From: Gammaproteobacteria bacterium
GTDB taxonomy: Bacteria; Pseudomonadota; Gammaproteobacteria; Pseudomonadales; Halieaceae
NCBI GenBank assembly: GCA_024644535.1
Contig: JAHEKX010000001.1
Location: 115,244-179,243, forward strand
DNA length: 64,000 nt
Direction: 5' to 3'
Shown: piece after piece, positions 49,415-60,216 of the stretch
How the letters are laid out: each line of letters starts with the position of its first letter
How positions within the stretch are numbered: the first letter of the stretch is position 1
Position numbers and translations under genes: made by a program
The notes under the pieces: generated by a model
Databases searched by the model: none
What the model saw: the letters and a program-made list of their open reading frames with translations, nothing else
What the model was told of the DNA's origin: nothing

Positions 49415-50124
49415 GGCAGTGACAACTGCCTGCTTAATGATCCATTTCGCTGCAGTACCGTCTTGACCAAAGGTATCGTGATTTTTCGCTGCTCTGTCAA
49501 ACTCGCCTGATCTAACTGCTCTAGCAGCACAAGCCAGTAGCGGAGATCACGTGGCAGATGATTCAAAATGTAAGGGTAAACATCCTCACTCACTTTTATT
49601 CCTCTGAATCTCGCGCGCTCACTGAATATTTTCACTCGCTCCTGATCACTGTATTGAGTCAGCTCAAAAGCAGGAAACAAGGTTAACCGCGATCGAAGAT
49701 CCGCCAAGGGCGTATCAATATACCTGGGAGAAACCTGCGATGAACATATCCAGCGCCCCCCGCTTACCTGATGCCGGTTGAATAAATGAAACAGAGCCTC
49801 GGACCAGGCTTCGCTCTGAGCCAACCGATCGATGTCGTCAAAAATCAGGCAGTGTGTTGTTTCCAGGCCCTCAAGGATAGAGGGGTCACAAGAGGCAATA
49901 AGTTCGTCTGCTGGCAAATACAGAAAGGTCTGCTCGGTTACGCAGGCCAAGGCACTAAGAAGATGTGTTTTCCCCGTGGAATGAGCGCCCGTTAGCCAGA
50001 CGGAGCCCTTGCCCTCTAACTGCTCTCGCACTAACAAACGGCTTTCATTAAACACAAAGTTTTCAAATGTAAATCCATCAGGCAACTGCACATTCAGCGT
50101 CAGCTGTCGCATAATACTACTCAT
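49411..50124 (-). CDS. hda: DnaA regulatory inactivator Hda
   Basis: The 237-residue AAA+ protein has Walker A (TGAHSTGKTHLL), a Walker B-like LIFDDIDRL and the C-terminal lid. It lacks the DnaA DNA-binding domain. An N-terminal QLTLNVQLPDGFTFENF carries the clamp-binding QLxLxF-type motif. With the beta clamp it stimulates ATP hydrolysis on DnaA. Coupled to DUF2066 by an ATGA overlap, as in Pseudomonas. Confidence 0.94.
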   Translation of the reverse strand: MSSIMRQLTLNVQLPDGFTFENFVFNESRLLVREQLEGKGSVWLTGAHSTGKTHLLSALACVTEQTFLYLPADELIASCDPSILEGLETTHCLIFDDIDRLAQSEAWSEALFHLFNRHQVSGGRWICSSQVSPRYIDTPLADLRSRLTLFPAFELTQYSDQERVKIFSERARFRGIKVSEDVYPYILNHLPRDLRYWLVLLEQLDQASLTEQRKITIPLVKTVLQRNGSLSRQLSLP

Positions 50125-51149
50125 TGACCAAATCCAAAGCGCATGCCCAGCTCATTGATCTCGAGATATTCAAGATTCAAAGCATCCTGTAAGATTTGCT
50201 TGAATTGATCTCTCGAGGCTGGCGACTCAATGCCCAAAGTTAAGCTTTGCCCCTCGAGACGAATTACTCGAACTGACTCGACAAACACGTTCGCCTCGAG
50301 CGTGCGAACAATCTGGCGATAATCTTGAAAATTAGTTAAACCATCGATAACAATGTCAGGCAGGTCTGAATCATCCGCAACAACGGCCAACTCACTACGA
50401 ATACGCTGAATAAGCAATTCAACCAAAGCGGCAAAGGCTGCCTCTTGATCCGTGTATATAGCTTCGAGCAGCGAATCCACGCGCCCTTCATCTAAAGAAA
50501 GAACATTCAGTAGAATTCTGTTATCGCTAAGCTCGGCCCATTTAACGAGCCTTTGCGTCTGAGGTTGATAGCGCAGCATACCTCTCGCCAAAGCCACAGG
50601 CTGACTTTGCCACAGTGCTTCAGAAGACACCGTCAAAGTGTCGGTTAGATCGTACAAGGGGATATCAAAATTCAAGCGATATTCGTTTAAAAGGCTTTTT
50701 ACTCGCTCGACAACAGCGGCATCTTGGTTGACATCGAGATACCTGATATCGCCCTTCAGGTCACGAACGACCCACCACAACAAAGGCCTTGGTCGCTCAA
50801 CGGGAACCAAACCCAGCCCGGCTGAAAAAATAGCTTGCGTAAGGGCTTGAGCATCAAAGTCGTAAGAAACAACCTGTCTGCTGCTGGATGCCTGGCTCGC
50901 CCCCAAGAAAATAGCCTGCTTTAGCAGGGACTTAGTTTGATCCAGAATTGGGGCTAGCTTGGCCTGCTCGGTTTCAAGCGTCATGGCTTTTAAGAGCGAC
51001 AGCAGGGCTTCGTCAGCACCCGCATCTAACTCGTTAGCTGATTGATTTTCGATTTCTGCTGTCGCGGTAAATACACCACCCTCTTGAGATCGAGCTATCG
51101 TACTAAACAACAGGCCGATGGTCATTAAAGCTACTAGTGATATTCGCAC
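50121..51149 (-). CDS. DUF2066 family exported protein
   Basis: The 342-residue protein has a signal peptide (ending ARSQ|E) and the DUF2066 arrangement: LLKQAIFLGASQASS, SYDFDAQALTQAIF, and PLYDLTDTLTVSSEALW in the middle. The start shown is GTG; an ATG eight codons later would leave a short signal. Function unknown. The purM-DUF2066-hda neighbourhood is conserved in pseudomonads. Confidence 0.85.
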   Translation of the reverse strand: MRISLVALMTIGLLFSTIARSQEGGVFTATAEIENQSANELDAGADEALLSLLKAMTLETEQAKLAPILDQTKSLLKQAIFLGASQASSSRQVVSYDFDAQALTQAIFSAGLGLVPVERPRPLLWWVVRDLKGDIRYLDVNQDAAVVERVKSLLNEYRLNFDIPLYDLTDTLTVSSEALWQSQPVALARGMLRYQPQTQRLVKWAELSDNRILLNVLSLDEGRVDSLLEAIYTDQEAAFAALVELLIQRIRSELAVVADDSDLPDIVIDGLTNFQDYRQIVRTLEANVFVESVRVIRLEGQSLTLGIESPASRDQFKQILQDALNLEYLEINELGMRFGFGQ

Positions 51150-51281
51150 AGCGAATCCTGAAAAAATTAAAATCCAAGTGTACCAAGACCCACCGCGTGT
51201 GTAACTGTACCGATGTTAGTTCATGCATTTTATGGCGAAAAAACGTAGAATGCCCATTTTCCAGATCGAGCCCTACTCCCC

Positions 51282-52316
51282 ATGACTGAAGCTACAGGTT
51301 TTACTTACAAAGACGCCGGTGTTGACATCGATGCAGGCGAGGCCCTTGTCGACCGAATTAAAGACGTCGCGAGTAGAACGCGACGCCCAGAAGTCCTGAG
51401 TGGCCTGGGTGGCTTTGGCGCCATGTGTGCAATACCAAAAGGCTATGAAGAGCCCGTTTTAGTTAGCGGTACCGATGGTGTCGGAACAAAATTAAAGCTG
51501 GCCATGCAGCTGCAGCAACACGACACTATTGGCATTGATTTAGTCGCCATGTGTGTCAATGACCTAGTGGTAGCAGGTGCTGAACCTTTGTTCTTTTTGG
51601 ATTATTACGCCACCGGCGCACTAAATGTAGATATCGCAGCGCAGGTCGTAAATGGCATTGGCGAAGGCTGCATTCAAGCCGGATGCTCACTGGTAGGTGG
51701 TGAAACAGCAGAAATGCCGGGAATGTATGAGGGCAATGACTACGACTTAGCGGGGTTTTGTGTCGGCGTCGTAGAAAAGTCTAAAGTCATTTCTGGCGAC
51801 ACCGTTGCCAAAGGCGATGTGCTTATTGCCATGGCCAGTTCCGGCCCGCACTCTAATGGTTATTCGCTGATTCGCCACATCATTGATCAGAAAGGCTTGG
51901 ATGTCAGTGAAGAATTGGATGGCAGCGCGGTGGCGGAGCAACTTATGGCGCCCACACGTATTTATGTAAAGTCTGTACTTGCTTTAATGAAAGCGACCGA
52001 GATCAAAGCCATCTCGCACATTACCGGTGGCGGCATCACTGAAAACCTACCACGGGTACTACCCCAAAACTGCGCTGCCGAAATCAACCTGAATAGCTGG
52101 AATCGCCCTGCGGTATTTGATTACCTGGCCAAGCACGGTCAAGTGACCGAAAAGGAAATGCTTCGCACCTTCAATTGTGGTGTTGGCATGATTGTTTGTG
52201 TGTCAGCTGATGCTTTAGACACCACACTGGCAACCTTAAGGGCTGAAGGTGAAACCGCTTGGCAAATCGGCGCCATCGCAGAACGCGACGGCGCGGCAGT
52301 AACCTATACCCTGTGA
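51282..52316 (+). CDS. purM: Phosphoribosylformylglycinamidine cyclo-ligase
   Basis: The 344-residue AIR synthetase of the purine pathway has [29 protein letters not shown] and [15 protein letters not shown], all strong family motifs. The length equals E. coli PurM. It diverges from the DUF2066 gene across a 132-bp gap with a TAGAAT -10-like element at 51247-51252 but no convincing -35. Its stop overlaps the purN start (GTGA). Confidence 0.98.
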   Translation: MTEATGFTYKDAGVDIDAGEALVDRIKDVASRTRRPEVLSGLGGFGAMCAIPKGYEEPVLVSGTDGVGTKLKLAMQLQQHDTIGIDLVAMCVNDLVVAGAEPLFFLDYYATGALNVDIAAQVVNGIGEGCIQAGCSLVGGETAEMPGMYEGNDYDLAGFCVGVVEKSKVISGDTVAKGDVLIAMASSGPHSNGYSLIRHIIDQKGLDVSEELDGSAVAEQLMAPTRIYVKSVLALMKATEIKAISHITGGGITENLPRVLPQNCAAEINLNSWNRPAVFDYLAKHGQVTEKEMLRTFNCGVGMIVCVSADALDTTLATLRAEGETAWQIGAIAERDGAAVTYTL

Positions 52317-52951
52317 GACTGGCATTTTTTATATCGGGTCGCGGCAGCAACATGGAGGTTATTCTTGATGCCATCGATCACGGACATATCCCGGCTACGG
52401 CAAACCTTGTCCTATCGAACAAGGCAGGTGCTCTTGGACTAACCACTGCGAGAGAACGTGGCATCCCCAGCATTTTTTGTGACCACCGAGACTATGACTC
52501 TCGTGAGGCCTATGATTATGTGCTGGCCCACCACCTGCAAGAGCACAAAATCGACGCTGTAATTCTCGCCGGCTTTATGCGCATTCTATCCCCGGTTCTG
52601 ATCCGAGAATTTCAGGGTAAAATGCTGAACATTCATCCATCTCTATTACCCAAATACCCAGGACTACACACCCATCAGAGAGCTTTAAATGCCGGCGACA
52701 CTGAAGCAGGTGCCACTGTGCACTTCGTTATCGAGGAACTCGATGCCGGTGCTGCGGTCTTACAAGCAAGGGTCCAAATAAAGGAAAACGACGATGTCGC
52801 CAAACTTAGCGAGCGCGTTTTACAGATGGAGCACATTATTTATCCACTGGCAGTTAAATGGCTGGCGGAAGGTCGTATCCATTGGCGCGACGGAGCAGCT
52901 TACCTTGATCAAGAACTCATTCCCGAGCATGGCGTACAGTTTACGATGTAA
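52313..52951 (+). CDS. purN: Phosphoribosylglycinamide formyltransferase
   Basis: From the GTG at 52313 the protein has 212 residues and starts [15 protein letters not shown]. It has the folate-binding and catalytic AGFMRILSP and [14 protein letters not shown] with the active His. It formylates GAR using 10-formyl-THF. The overlap GTGA with purM decides the start; the open frame before it lies inside purM. Confidence 0.96.
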   Translation: MRLAFFISGRGSNMEVILDAIDHGHIPATANLVLSNKAGALGLTTARERGIPSIFCDHRDYDSREAYDYVLAHHLQEHKIDAVILAGFMRILSPVLIREFQGKMLNIHPSLLPKYPGLHTHQRALNAGDTEAGATVHFVIEELDAGAAVLQARVQIKENDDVAKLSERVLQMEHIIYPLAVKWLAEGRIHWRDGAAYLDQELIPEHGVQFTM

Positions 52952-53666
52952 CTGGCAGAACGGCCTGTTTTTGGCACTAAGCCTGTTCGTGCTTTCCGCT
53001 AGCGCCGAACCACTCAAGCCTTATCATCTAAGCTATAAGACGACCGCAAAAGGCTTATCCATGGACCTTGAACGCTCATTAAAACTGACCGAAAAAGGCG
53101 ACTACCTGCTAACAAATCAAGGTAAAATTTTACTGGCAGGTTTTATCGAAACCAGCGTATTCGAGCAGCATGAGGGCACCATCACCCCCAAACGCTATGT
53201 GTATCAAGGTACGGGTTTGATCAGCCAAAAGCGCGAACTTCTGTTTGACGCCGAACTCAACACCATCAAAAGTTACGATAAAAAAATATGGCATGAACTC
53301 GAACTCAGGCCAGCCACTTATGACCGGGTCAGCCAACTCGAACAGCTGCGGTTATCTCTGATTCTAGGAGCCGACCCTAAAATGGGATTCGCGGTCGAAA
53401 TAGCCGATCGTAAAAAAATCAAACACTACAAACTCGACTTCGCCGGCGAAGAGGTCATTGAAACGGATCTGGGGCCAATAGCCACTATCCGATTTCACCG
53501 CGGAGCCGAAGATGACGAGCGAGAATCAAATATCTGGCTTGCCCCTAGCTGGGATTTTTTGTTGGTAAAGACGACTCACATCGAAGACGGCACATTAATT
53601 GCGGCCACCGTAAGCGAGGCTTATCTCGATGGCCTATCTTTGTCAGTCACGCCCGCGGAAGAGTGA
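52929..53666 (+). CDS. DUF3108 family exported protein
   Basis: From ATG 52929 the protein has 245 residues with a signal peptide ([15 protein letters not shown]). A beta-rich domain follows with [16 protein letters not shown] and [12 protein letters not shown] segments, as in DUF3108 proteins that commonly follow purN. It overlaps purN by 23 bases and the convergent dcd by 20. It is presumably periplasmic. Function unknown. Confidence 0.82.
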   Translation: MAYSLRCNWQNGLFLALSLFVLSASAEPLKPYHLSYKTTAKGLSMDLERSLKLTEKGDYLLTNQGKILLAGFIETSVFEQHEGTITPKRYVYQGTGLISQKRELLFDAELNTIKSYDKKIWHELELRPATYDRVSQLEQLRLSLILGADPKMGFAVEIADRKKIKHYKLDFAGEEVIETDLGPIATIRFHRGAEDDERESNIWLAPSWDFLLVKTTHIEDGTLIAATVSEAYLDGLSLSVTPAEE

Positions 53667-54216
53667 CTCCGCGCTGACCTTGGTATTTGCCGCCGCGATC
53701 TTTGTAGCTGACTTCACAAACCTCATCAGACTCAAAAAACAACATTTGAGCAACGCCTTCGTTTGCGTAGATCTTGGCGGGTAAAGTCGTAGTATTCGAG
53801 AACTCAAGCGTTACATGCCCCTCCCACTCAGGCTCCAGCGGCGTTACGTTGACAATGATGCCACAACGCGCGTAGGTCGATTTACCAAGACACACTGTCA
53901 ATACATTACGCGGAATACGAAAATATTCTACCGTGCGCGCTAATGCAAACGAGTTGGGCGGGATGATACAAACATCGGATTCAACATCTACAAACGAGCT
54001 TTCATCAAAGGCTTTGGGGTCCACAGTGGCTGAGTGGATATTGGTGAACACTTTAAATTCGCGCGAACAACGCACATCATAGCCATAACTGGATGTACCG
54101 TACGATACAATTTTGTCGCCTGCTGCATCTTGCCGCACCTGTCCTGGTTCGAAGGGTTCGATCATCCCGTGCTGGGCAGCCATTTCTTTGATCCAGCGGT
54201 CAGATTTAATGCTCAT
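53647..54216 (-). CDS. dcd: dCTP deaminase
   Basis: The 189-residue protein has the motif [10 protein letters not shown] and the catalytic Glu in [13 protein letters not shown]. It converts dCTP to dUTP for thymidylate supply. The length fits the E. coli enzyme (193). It lies 15 bp downstream of mrp. Confidence 0.96.
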   Translation of the reverse strand: MSIKSDRWIKEMAAQHGMIEPFEPGQVRQDAAGDKIVSYGTSSYGYDVRCSREFKVFTNIHSATVDPKAFDESSFVDVESDVCIIPPNSFALARTVEYFRIPRNVLTVCLGKSTYARCGIIVNVTPLEPEWEGHVTLEFSNTTTLPAKIYANEGVAQMLFFESDEVCEVSYKDRGGKYQGQRGVTLPRA

Positions 54217-54231
54217 ATAGGTATCCTTAAA

Positions 54232-55038
54232 TTATTCGTCACTAAATTGTACGGTAGGGGCGGCTGGTTTAGCCCGCGCCTCGAGAGCTACTAGCAAATT
54301 TTTAGCACAGCTTTTATAGAGCTCAGCTTCAGCTGAGTCAGGAAGTGCGACCACCGTGGGCTTACCCACATCGCTGGCTTCACGAATCGAGAGCGCCAAA
54401 GGTAAGCTCCCTAGCATCTCTACTCCATAATCCAAGGCGACCTTTGCCGCACCACCGGAACCAAAAATTGCCTCTTGGTGACCACAGCTACTGCAGACGT
54501 GTATCGCCATATTTTCGATCAAACCCAGAATGGGCACATGAACTTTACCAAACATCTCGATGCCCTTTTTGGCATCTAGTAAAGCGATATCTTGCGGCGT
54601 CGTCACAATAACGGCACCAGCTAATGCGGCTTTTTGCGATAGAGTCAGTTGAATATCGCCGGTTCCTGGGGGCATGTCGACGATTAGAATATCCAAATCA
54701 CCCCAGAGCGTTTGATCGAGCATCTGGGTTAACGCACCGCCCGCCATTGGCCCCCGCCAAACCATAGGGGTTTTTTCGGTCACCAGGTAACCCATCGACA
54801 TGGTTTTTAATCCGTAGGCTTCAATAGGGTACAAGTACTGCCGACCTTGCGTTTCCGGTTTGGTGCCCTCGGCAACGCCGAGCATCATCGCCTGACTGGG
54901 CCCATAGATGTCAGCGTCTAACAAGCCAACCCGTTTACCCATACCTTGCAACGCTAGAGCAAGGTTCACCGCAGTCGTAGACTTGCCCACGCCGCCTTTA
55001 CCAGACGCTACAGCGATAATCGCACCAATTTGATTCAT
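54232..55038 (-). CDS. mrp: Mrp/ApbC-type P-loop ATPase, short form
   Basis: The 268-residue protein has the deviant Walker A GKGGVGKST (residues 13-21), DADIYGPS, DMPPGTGD and the CxxC iron-sulphur pair in HVCSSCGH. It acts as a carrier for Fe-S clusters. It lacks the N-terminal MIP18/DUF59 domain of about 100 residues that most Mrp proteins carry. The ATG at 55036-55038 with GGAG upstream leaves only about 120 bp to metG, so no hidden domain exists. Position next to metG is the conserved one. Confidence 0.93.
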   Translation of the reverse strand: MNQIGAIIAVASGKGGVGKSTTAVNLALALQGMGKRVGLLDADIYGPSQAMMLGVAEGTKPETQGRQYLYPIEAYGLKTMSMGYLVTEKTPMVWRGPMAGGALTQMLDQTLWGDLDILIVDMPPGTGDIQLTLSQKAALAGAVIVTTPQDIALLDAKKGIEMFGKVHVPILGLIENMAIHVCSSCGHQEAIFGSGGAAKVALDYGVEMLGSLPLALSIREASDVGKPTVVALPDSAEAELYKSCAKNLLVALEARAKPAAPTVQFSDE

Positions 55039-55104
55039 CTGCGGCTCCAAAGCGTAAAAAGGACCTAGTATAAGGAGCTAACCGGCCTGCAACAACGTTA
55101 GGTT

Positions 55105-55134
55105 TTGGAAAAAATGCCCAGCAAGCGGTATCAT
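55105..55134 (+). promoter_or_regulatory. Candidate metG promoter
   Basis: TTGGAA (-35) and TATCAT (-10) with an 18-bp spacer stand in the short divergent gap between mrp and metG, 28 bp before the metG ATG. Consensus matches are four and five of six. Judged by eye. Confidence 0.5.
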
Positions 55135-55162
55135 ACCCGCCCCGTGTTTAAAGGCTTACTTT

Positions 55163-57214
55163 ATGTCCTACCAACAACCGCGCCGCATTCTTGTCACTAG
55201 CGCCCTTCCCTATGCTAACGGGCCGCTACATCTCGGCCACATGTTGGAACAGATCCAGACCGACATCTGGGTAAGATTCCAGCAATCACAGGGTAACGAG
55301 TGCTATTACATTTGTGCTGACGACGCCCACGGTACCGCCATAATGTTGAAAGCCGAAGCCATGGGTATTACGCCCGAGCAGCTCATAGAGCAAGTTCGAG
55401 AACAGCACGAGCGCGACTCACGGGGATTTTTAGTCAATTTTGATCATTTTTACAGTACTCACAGCGATGAAAACCGCTACTGGAGTGAGCGCATCTATGG
55501 CGCATTGCGGGACTCCGGCCAGATTGTTAAACGCAACATCGTGCAAGCGTTCGACCCCGAAAAGGGTCTCTTCTTGGCAGATCGTTTTATTAAAGGTACT
55601 TGTCCAAAATGCAAAACGAGCGATCAGTACGGCGACAACTGCGAAAGTTGTGGGGCTACTTACACCCCTAACGACCTCATTGACCCTGTATCCGCGTTAT
55701 CGGGTGCCAAACCCATCCAAAAAGAATCGGAACACTATTTTTTAGATTTAGCCCAATCGACCGACTTGTTAACAGACTGGATTAACAGCGACCGTCTTCA
55801 ACCCCAGGTGGCGAACAAATTACGTGAGTGGCTTGATGCCGGTCTACAAGGCTGGGACATCAGCCGTGACGCGCCCTACTTCGGCTTCGAAATACCCGAC
55901 GCCCCTGGCAAATATTTTTATGTGTGGCTGGATGCACCAATTGGCTACATCGCAAGCTTCGACAACTTCAGCAAGCTAAACAATGTAGATTTTGAATCGT
56001 TTTGGTTCGATGGTAAGTCCACCGAGCTCTACCACTTTATCGGCAAAGACATTATTAACTTTCACGGCTTATTCTGGCCGGCCATGTTAAACGCTGCGGG
56101 TTTGCGAGCGCCTTCAGCGATTTATGCCCACGGTTTTCTAACTGTAAATGGCACCAAGATGTCGAAAAGCCGAGGGACGTTCATCAACGCCAGCAATTAT
56201 TTATCGCATTTATCACCCGAGTACTTGCGCTATTATTTCGCCGCGAAACTCGGCCCATCGGTCGACGACATCGATCTAAACCTCGAAGATTTTGTGCAGC
56301 GCGTTAATTCCGATGTTGTGGGAAAAATTGTCAATATCGCATCTCGCTGTGCTGGCTTTTTAAAGAAGCGTTTCGATAACACCTTGGCGGCAGAGCAAGA
56401 GTCACCCGAGCTACTCCAAAGCTTGCTCGATGCTCGAGGCTCTATTGCCGCGCATTTTGAGGGTCGCGACTACAATCGCGCTCTGCGAGAGGTAATTGCT
56501 CTTGCGGACAAAGTGAACCAATTCATTGACGAGAAGCAGCCGTGGGTGCTTGCAAAAGACGAAGCAAATAATGCACAAGTGCACCGCGTCTGCTCAGACG
56601 GGGTTCAGGCCTTCCGCATACTGGTTTCGTATTTGGCTCCGGTACTTCCAGAAATGGCAGCTAAATCGGAAAGCTTTTTAAACACCAAACTGACCTTTAC
56701 CAACCTAAACACTGGTTTGCTACCCGCAGGGCATCAACTCGAGCCGTTCTCGCCCTTAATGCAACGTATCGAAATGAGCGTGGTACAGGCTATGATCGAA
56801 GCCGAGAAAATCACCGCACAGGTGCAAGTACCGTCTCAGGAGGCGCCAAAAGCCTCTGACACCGCATCAGCTCACCCGCCAATTGCACAACAAATAGACT
56901 TCGATACCTTTGCCAAAGTCGATTTGCGCGTCGCCGATATCGTTTCCGCCGAATCGGTAGAGGGAGCCGACAAATTACTACGACTTACTGTGTCGCTGGG
57001 TGACGGCGAACGCACCATTATCGCCGGCATTAAAAGTGCTTACAAAGCCGAGCAACTTGTGGGTCGCCAGATTGTCGTCGTAGCCAACCTAGCTCCCAGA
57101 AAAATGCGCTTTGGCATCTCCGAAGGTATGGCTTTAGCTGCGGGTCCGGGTGGGAAAGATATCTTCCTGCTAGCACCTGACTCGGGTGCCGTGGCAGGGA
57201 TGCAAGTAAAATAA
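55163..57214 (+). CDS. metG: Methionyl-tRNA synthetase
   Basis: The 683-residue enzyme has the class I HIGH motif as HLGH (23-26), a zinc knuckle [17 protein letters not shown] around 146-162 and KMSKS around residue 333. An anticodon-binding helical domain and a C-terminal EMAPII-like tRNA-binding/dimer domain (about 575-683, [16 protein letters not shown]) complete it. Length is close to E. coli MetRS (677). Confidence 0.98.
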   Translation: MSYQQPRRILVTSALPYANGPLHLGHMLEQIQTDIWVRFQQSQGNECYYICADDAHGTAIMLKAEAMGITPEQLIEQVREQHERDSRGFLVNFDHFYSTHSDENRYWSERIYGALRDSGQIVKRNIVQAFDPEKGLFLADRFIKGTCPKCKTSDQYGDNCESCGATYTPNDLIDPVSALSGAKPIQKESEHYFLDLAQSTDLLTDWINSDRLQPQVANKLREWLDAGLQGWDISRDAPYFGFEIPDAPGKYFYVWLDAPIGYIASFDNFSKLNNVDFESFWFDGKSTELYHFIGKDIINFHGLFWPAMLNAAGLRAPSAIYAHGFLTVNGTKMSKSRGTFINASNYLSHLSPEYLRYYFAAKLGPSVDDIDLNLEDFVQRVNSDVVGKIVNIASRCAGFLKKRFDNTLAAEQESPELLQSLLDARGSIAAHFEGRDYNRALREVIALADKVNQFIDEKQPWVLAKDEANNAQVHRVCSDGVQAFRILVSYLAPVLPEMAAKSESFLNTKLTFTNLNTGLLPAGHQLEPFSPLMQRIEMSVVQAMIEAEKITAQVQVPSQEAPKASDTASAHPPIAQQIDFDTFAKVDLRVADIVSAESVEGADKLLRLTVSLGDGERTIIAGIKSAYKAEQLVGRQIVVVANLAPRKMRFGISEGMALAAGPGGKDIFLLAPDSGAVAGMQVK

Positions 57215-57219
57215 TCAGC

Positions 57220-57296
57220 TATAATACCGCACGGCGGTTAGCGCCCTATTGGCTTACGCTGGGCCCTCCGGGAATTGTTGCCCGGGACCTCAGCGT
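57220..57296 (+). promoter_or_regulatory. rsxA leader: TATAAT element and long GC-rich hairpin
   Basis: A perfect TATAAT (57220-57225) begins 6 bp after the metG stop, though no good -35 precedes it. Then bases 57256-57296 form an interrupted hairpin, ACGCTG/CAGCGT outside and CCGGG/CCCGG inside, with an eight-base loop. There is no T run after it, so it is not a simple terminator. It may shape the rsx transcript leader or stabilise the metG end. Confidence 0.4.
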
Positions 57297-57316
57297 GCAT
57301 TAAGAGTAAAGACCCA

Positions 57317-57895
57317 ATGATCGCTGAATTTGCTGCACTACTACTCGCTACTGTTCTGGTAAACAACTTCGTATTGGTGCAATTTTTGGGCCTTTGCCCC
57401 TTCATGGGCGTATCTAACAAGGTCGAAACGGCAATGGGCATGTCGATGGCAACGGCTTTTGTGTTGACCCTGGCATCGGGCTGTAGCTACCTGGCCTACC
57501 ACTTTGTCCTCGCACCGCTAAACCTAGAGTACTTAAGAACCATCACTTTCATTTTGGTCATCGCCGCTGTCGTGCAATTCACTGAACTGCTCATCCGCAA
57601 GACCAGCCCCTTGCTGCACCGAGTTCTGGGCGTGTTTTTACCGCTTATTACCACCAATTGCGCTGTGCTTGGCGTTGCTTTACTCAATATCAACAAGGCA
57701 CACAGCTTTGTCGAGTCCCTTTGGTATGGCTTTGGCGCCGCGCTTGGATTCGCGCTGGTCCTGGTCCTATTTTCAGCGATGCGCGAGCGCTTGGCGGCAG
57801 CCGATGTGCCCGCTGCTTTTGAAGGTCCTGCCATTGGGTTGATCGCCGCTGGACTGATGTCACTGGCGTTCATGGGCTTTGCGGGGCTGGTGTAG
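57317..57895 (+). CDS. rsxA: Electron transport complex subunit RsxA
   Basis: The 192-residue membrane protein has six helices and the hallmark [18 protein letters not shown], whose Cys ligates the intramembrane [2Fe-2S] cluster shared with RsxE ([10 protein letters not shown] holds the second). The ATG at 57317 gives the standard length; the frame extends 14 codons upstream into the leader. First gene of rsxABCDGE. Confidence 0.97.
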   Translation: MIAEFAALLLATVLVNNFVLVQFLGLCPFMGVSNKVETAMGMSMATAFVLTLASGCSYLAYHFVLAPLNLEYLRTITFILVIAAVVQFTELLIRKTSPLLHRVLGVFLPLITTNCAVLGVALLNINKAHSFVESLWYGFGAALGFALVLVLFSAMRERLAAADVPAAFEGPAIGLIAAGLMSLAFMGFAGLV

Positions 57896-57898
57896 GTT

Positions 57899-58495
57899 AT
57901 GGACGGAGAATCATTAAGCAATATACTGTGGGCGACCGCGGCGCTCCTAGCCCTAGGCGCAGGATTTGGGGCCTTATTGGGGTTTGCATCGGTTAAATTC
58001 CAGACTGAAGGCAACCCTGTGGTCGAACAAGTCAATGCCTTACTGCCGCAAACTCAATGTGGTCAGTGTAGCTACCCAGGATGCCGCCCTTACGCCGAAG
58101 CCATTGTTGCAGGCGAGGCGATCAACAAATGTCCCCCCGGGGGCGAAACAACAATTCATAGCCTGGCTGACCTACTCAACCTTGAACCGCTGCCTCTCGA
58201 TGCCGCGCATGGCGAAGAGCAAGCGAAAACGGTGGCCTACATTCGCGAGGACGAATGCATTGGCTGCACCAAGTGCATTCAGGCCTGTCCCGTCGATGCC
58301 ATCTTAGGCGCCGCAAAGCTTATGCATACCGTTATTGCCAGCGAATGCACGGGGTGTGACCTTTGCGTCGAACCCTGTCCGGTAGACTGCATCGACATGA
58401 TTGAGTTACCCACTACAGTACAGAACTGGTCTTGGTCTTTACCAAACCGAACCTCACTGATCGCCACAGATAAACTCTATGGTGATGCCGCATGA
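57899..58495 (+). CDS. rsxB: Electron transport complex subunit RsxB, ferredoxin
   Basis: The 198-residue protein has one N-terminal membrane helix and a CGQCSYPGC four-cysteine 4Fe-4S domain. Two further ferredoxin clusters, [12 protein letters not shown] and [12 protein letters not shown], follow. It carries electrons between RsxC and the membrane subunits. It starts 3 bases after rsxA and overlaps rsxC by 4. Confidence 0.97.
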   Translation: MDGESLSNILWATAALLALGAGFGALLGFASVKFQTEGNPVVEQVNALLPQTQCGQCSYPGCRPYAEAIVAGEAINKCPPGGETTIHSLADLLNLEPLPLDAAHGEEQAKTVAYIREDECIGCTKCIQACPVDAILGAAKLMHTVIASECTGCDLCVEPCPVDCIDMIELPTTVQNWSWSLPNRTSLIATDKLYGDAA

Positions 58496-60216
58496 CGGCT
58501 ATCTACAGTTTTCACGGGGGCATTCACCCAGAAGAACACAAAACGGAGTCGAGCAGCTCACCGATTCAAACGGCGCCATTGCCCCGGTTTTTGATTTTAC
58601 CTGTATCGCAACATATTGGCGCGCCAGCGAAGCCTGTCGTCTGTGTCGGCCAACGAGTACTTAAAGGCGAGCGTATTGCGCACGCCGACGGGCCGCTGAG
58701 CACAGCAGTCCATGCCTCAAGCTCAGGCTATGTCACCGCTATTGAACCACATTTAATAGCTCACCCTTCAGGCTTGAGCGATACCTGTATCATCATAGAA
58801 ACTGACGGACATGACGAAGCTCTGCCCGCCTCATCGCATCCCAATTGGCGGAGCTATGAGCTCGGGGAACTCTTGGAACTCATTCGCGACCAAGGCATTG
58901 CCGGTCTTGGCGGCGCGGGGTTCCCTAGCGCTTACAAGCTCAACAATGACAACATCCAGACGCTGATCATAAATGGCGCAGAGTGCGAACCCTACATCAC
59001 GGCCGACGACCGCCTCATGCGTGAGCGGAGCGAACTGTTAGAACAAGGGATCGCAATTTTGCAGCACATTACTGGCGCATCAGAAGTGCTGATCGCGATA
59101 GAAGACAACAAGCCCGAAGCTATAGAGGCCGTTCGTGCTGCCTGCGAACATCAAGATTGGACGGTTGTGACTATTCCTACCAAGTATCCATCAGGTGGTG
59201 AAAAACAACTCATAGAGCTTTTAACTGGCCAACAAGTACCGGGCGGAGGAATTCCCGCCGACCTCGGCATTGTCTGCCAGAACGTCGCAACCGCCGCAGC
59301 CATCGCACAAGCCGTGATAGAGGGGCAACCCCTAATATCTCGCATCACCACACTGACAGGTGGGTGTGTTGCAAACAAAGGCAATTACGAAGTTCGGCTT
59401 GGTACGCCCATCGAGTATCTGCTGAAACACAGCGGCTACTCGCTTGAGCAAAGCCAAAAGGTCATTATGGGCGGTCCACTCATGGGTTTTACCTTGCCGA
59501 GTTTAGATGTACCCGTAGTCAAAACGACCAGCTGTATTCTTGCGCCTAGCAAAACCGAGCTCGCAAGTGAGGCTTGCACTCAAGCATGTATTCGCTGCGG
59601 ACATTGCGCCGAGGTATGCCCCGCATCGTTGCTACCTCAACAACTCTATTGGTATGCCAAAAGCCAAAATCACGAACAACTCAAGGCCCATAATTTAGCT
59701 GACTGCATCGAATGCGGAGCTTGCGCTTACGTCTGCCCAAGCGCTCTGCCTTTGGTCCAATTTTATCGAGCCGCGAAAGCCGAAATCAAAGAAAAGTCCA
59801 TCGAACAGCGCCAAGCCGAGATCGCAAAAAACCGTTTTGAGGCTCGCCAAGCGCGCTTAGAGCGCGATGCAACAGAGCGTGAAGCAACGCGCGCCGCGCG
59901 TAAAGCAGAGGCGAAAACGAAAGCAAAGCAAGACTCTCGCTATGCCGACGAAACCGACCCCGTTCAGGCCGCCATAGAAAGGGCCAAAGCCAAAAAAGCA
60001 CGGCTTCAACAAAGCGGTGAAGCTAATTCAGTTAGTAATACACTTGAAGAACTCAAAGCCAAGCTTGAGCGCGCAAAATTTGGTTTAGAACACGCGCATG
60101 CAAGTGGTAAAGAAGAGAAAGTACTGACAGCCCTGGCCGCAAGCGTTGGCCGTTTAGAAAGTCTCTTAGCCAGCGAGCAAGCGAAACAAGCACAGGCGCA
60201 GGAGTCCTCAGAATGA
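58492..60216 (+). CDS. rsxC: Electron transport complex subunit RsxC
   Basis: The 574-residue peripheral subunit binds FMN and NADH ([13 protein letters not shown] and [10 protein letters not shown]) and two 4Fe-4S clusters ([12 protein letters not shown] and [13 protein letters not shown]). Then comes a charged Ala/Lys/Glu helical tail (about 430-574). The tail is much shorter than in E. coli RsxC (740 total). Frames of rsxC, rsxD and rsxG overlap by 4 bases each, so translation is coupled. Confidence 0.97.
   Translation: MTAIYSFHGGIHPEEHKTESSSSPIQTAPLPRFLILPVSQHIGAPAKPVVCVGQRVLKGERIAHADGPLSTAVHASSSGYVTAIEPHLIAHPSGLSDTCIIIETDGHDEALPASSHPNWRSYELGELLELIRDQGIAGLGGAGFPSAYKLNNDNIQTLIINGAECEPYITADDRLMRERSELLEQGIAILQHITGASEVLIAIEDNKPEAIEAVRAACEHQDWTVVTIPTKYPSGGEKQLIELLTGQQVPGGGIPADLGIVCQNVATAAAIAQAVIEGQPLISRITTLTGGCVANKGNYEVRLGTPIEYLLKHSGYSLEQSQKVIMGGPLMGFTLPSLDVPVVKTTSCILAPSKTELASEACTQACIRCGHCAEVCPASLLPQQLYWYAKSQNHEQLKAHNLADCIECGACAYVCPSALPLVQFYRAAKAEIKEKSIEQRQAEIAKNRFEARQARLERDATEREATRAARKAEAKTKAKQDSRYADETDPVQAAIERAKAKKARLQQSGEANSVSNTLEELKAKLERAKFGLEHAHASGKEEKVLTALAASVGRLESLLASEQAKQAQAQESSE

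Noticed and set aside
52794..52928. Longer start for the DUF3108 gene inside purN
   Set aside because: The signal peptide begins only after ATG 52929, and the earlier residues are purN read out of frame.
57197..57225. Complete sigma-70 promoter for rsxA
   Set aside because: TATAAT is perfect, but no acceptable -35 exists at 16-18 bp spacing, so I kept it only as part of the leader entry.
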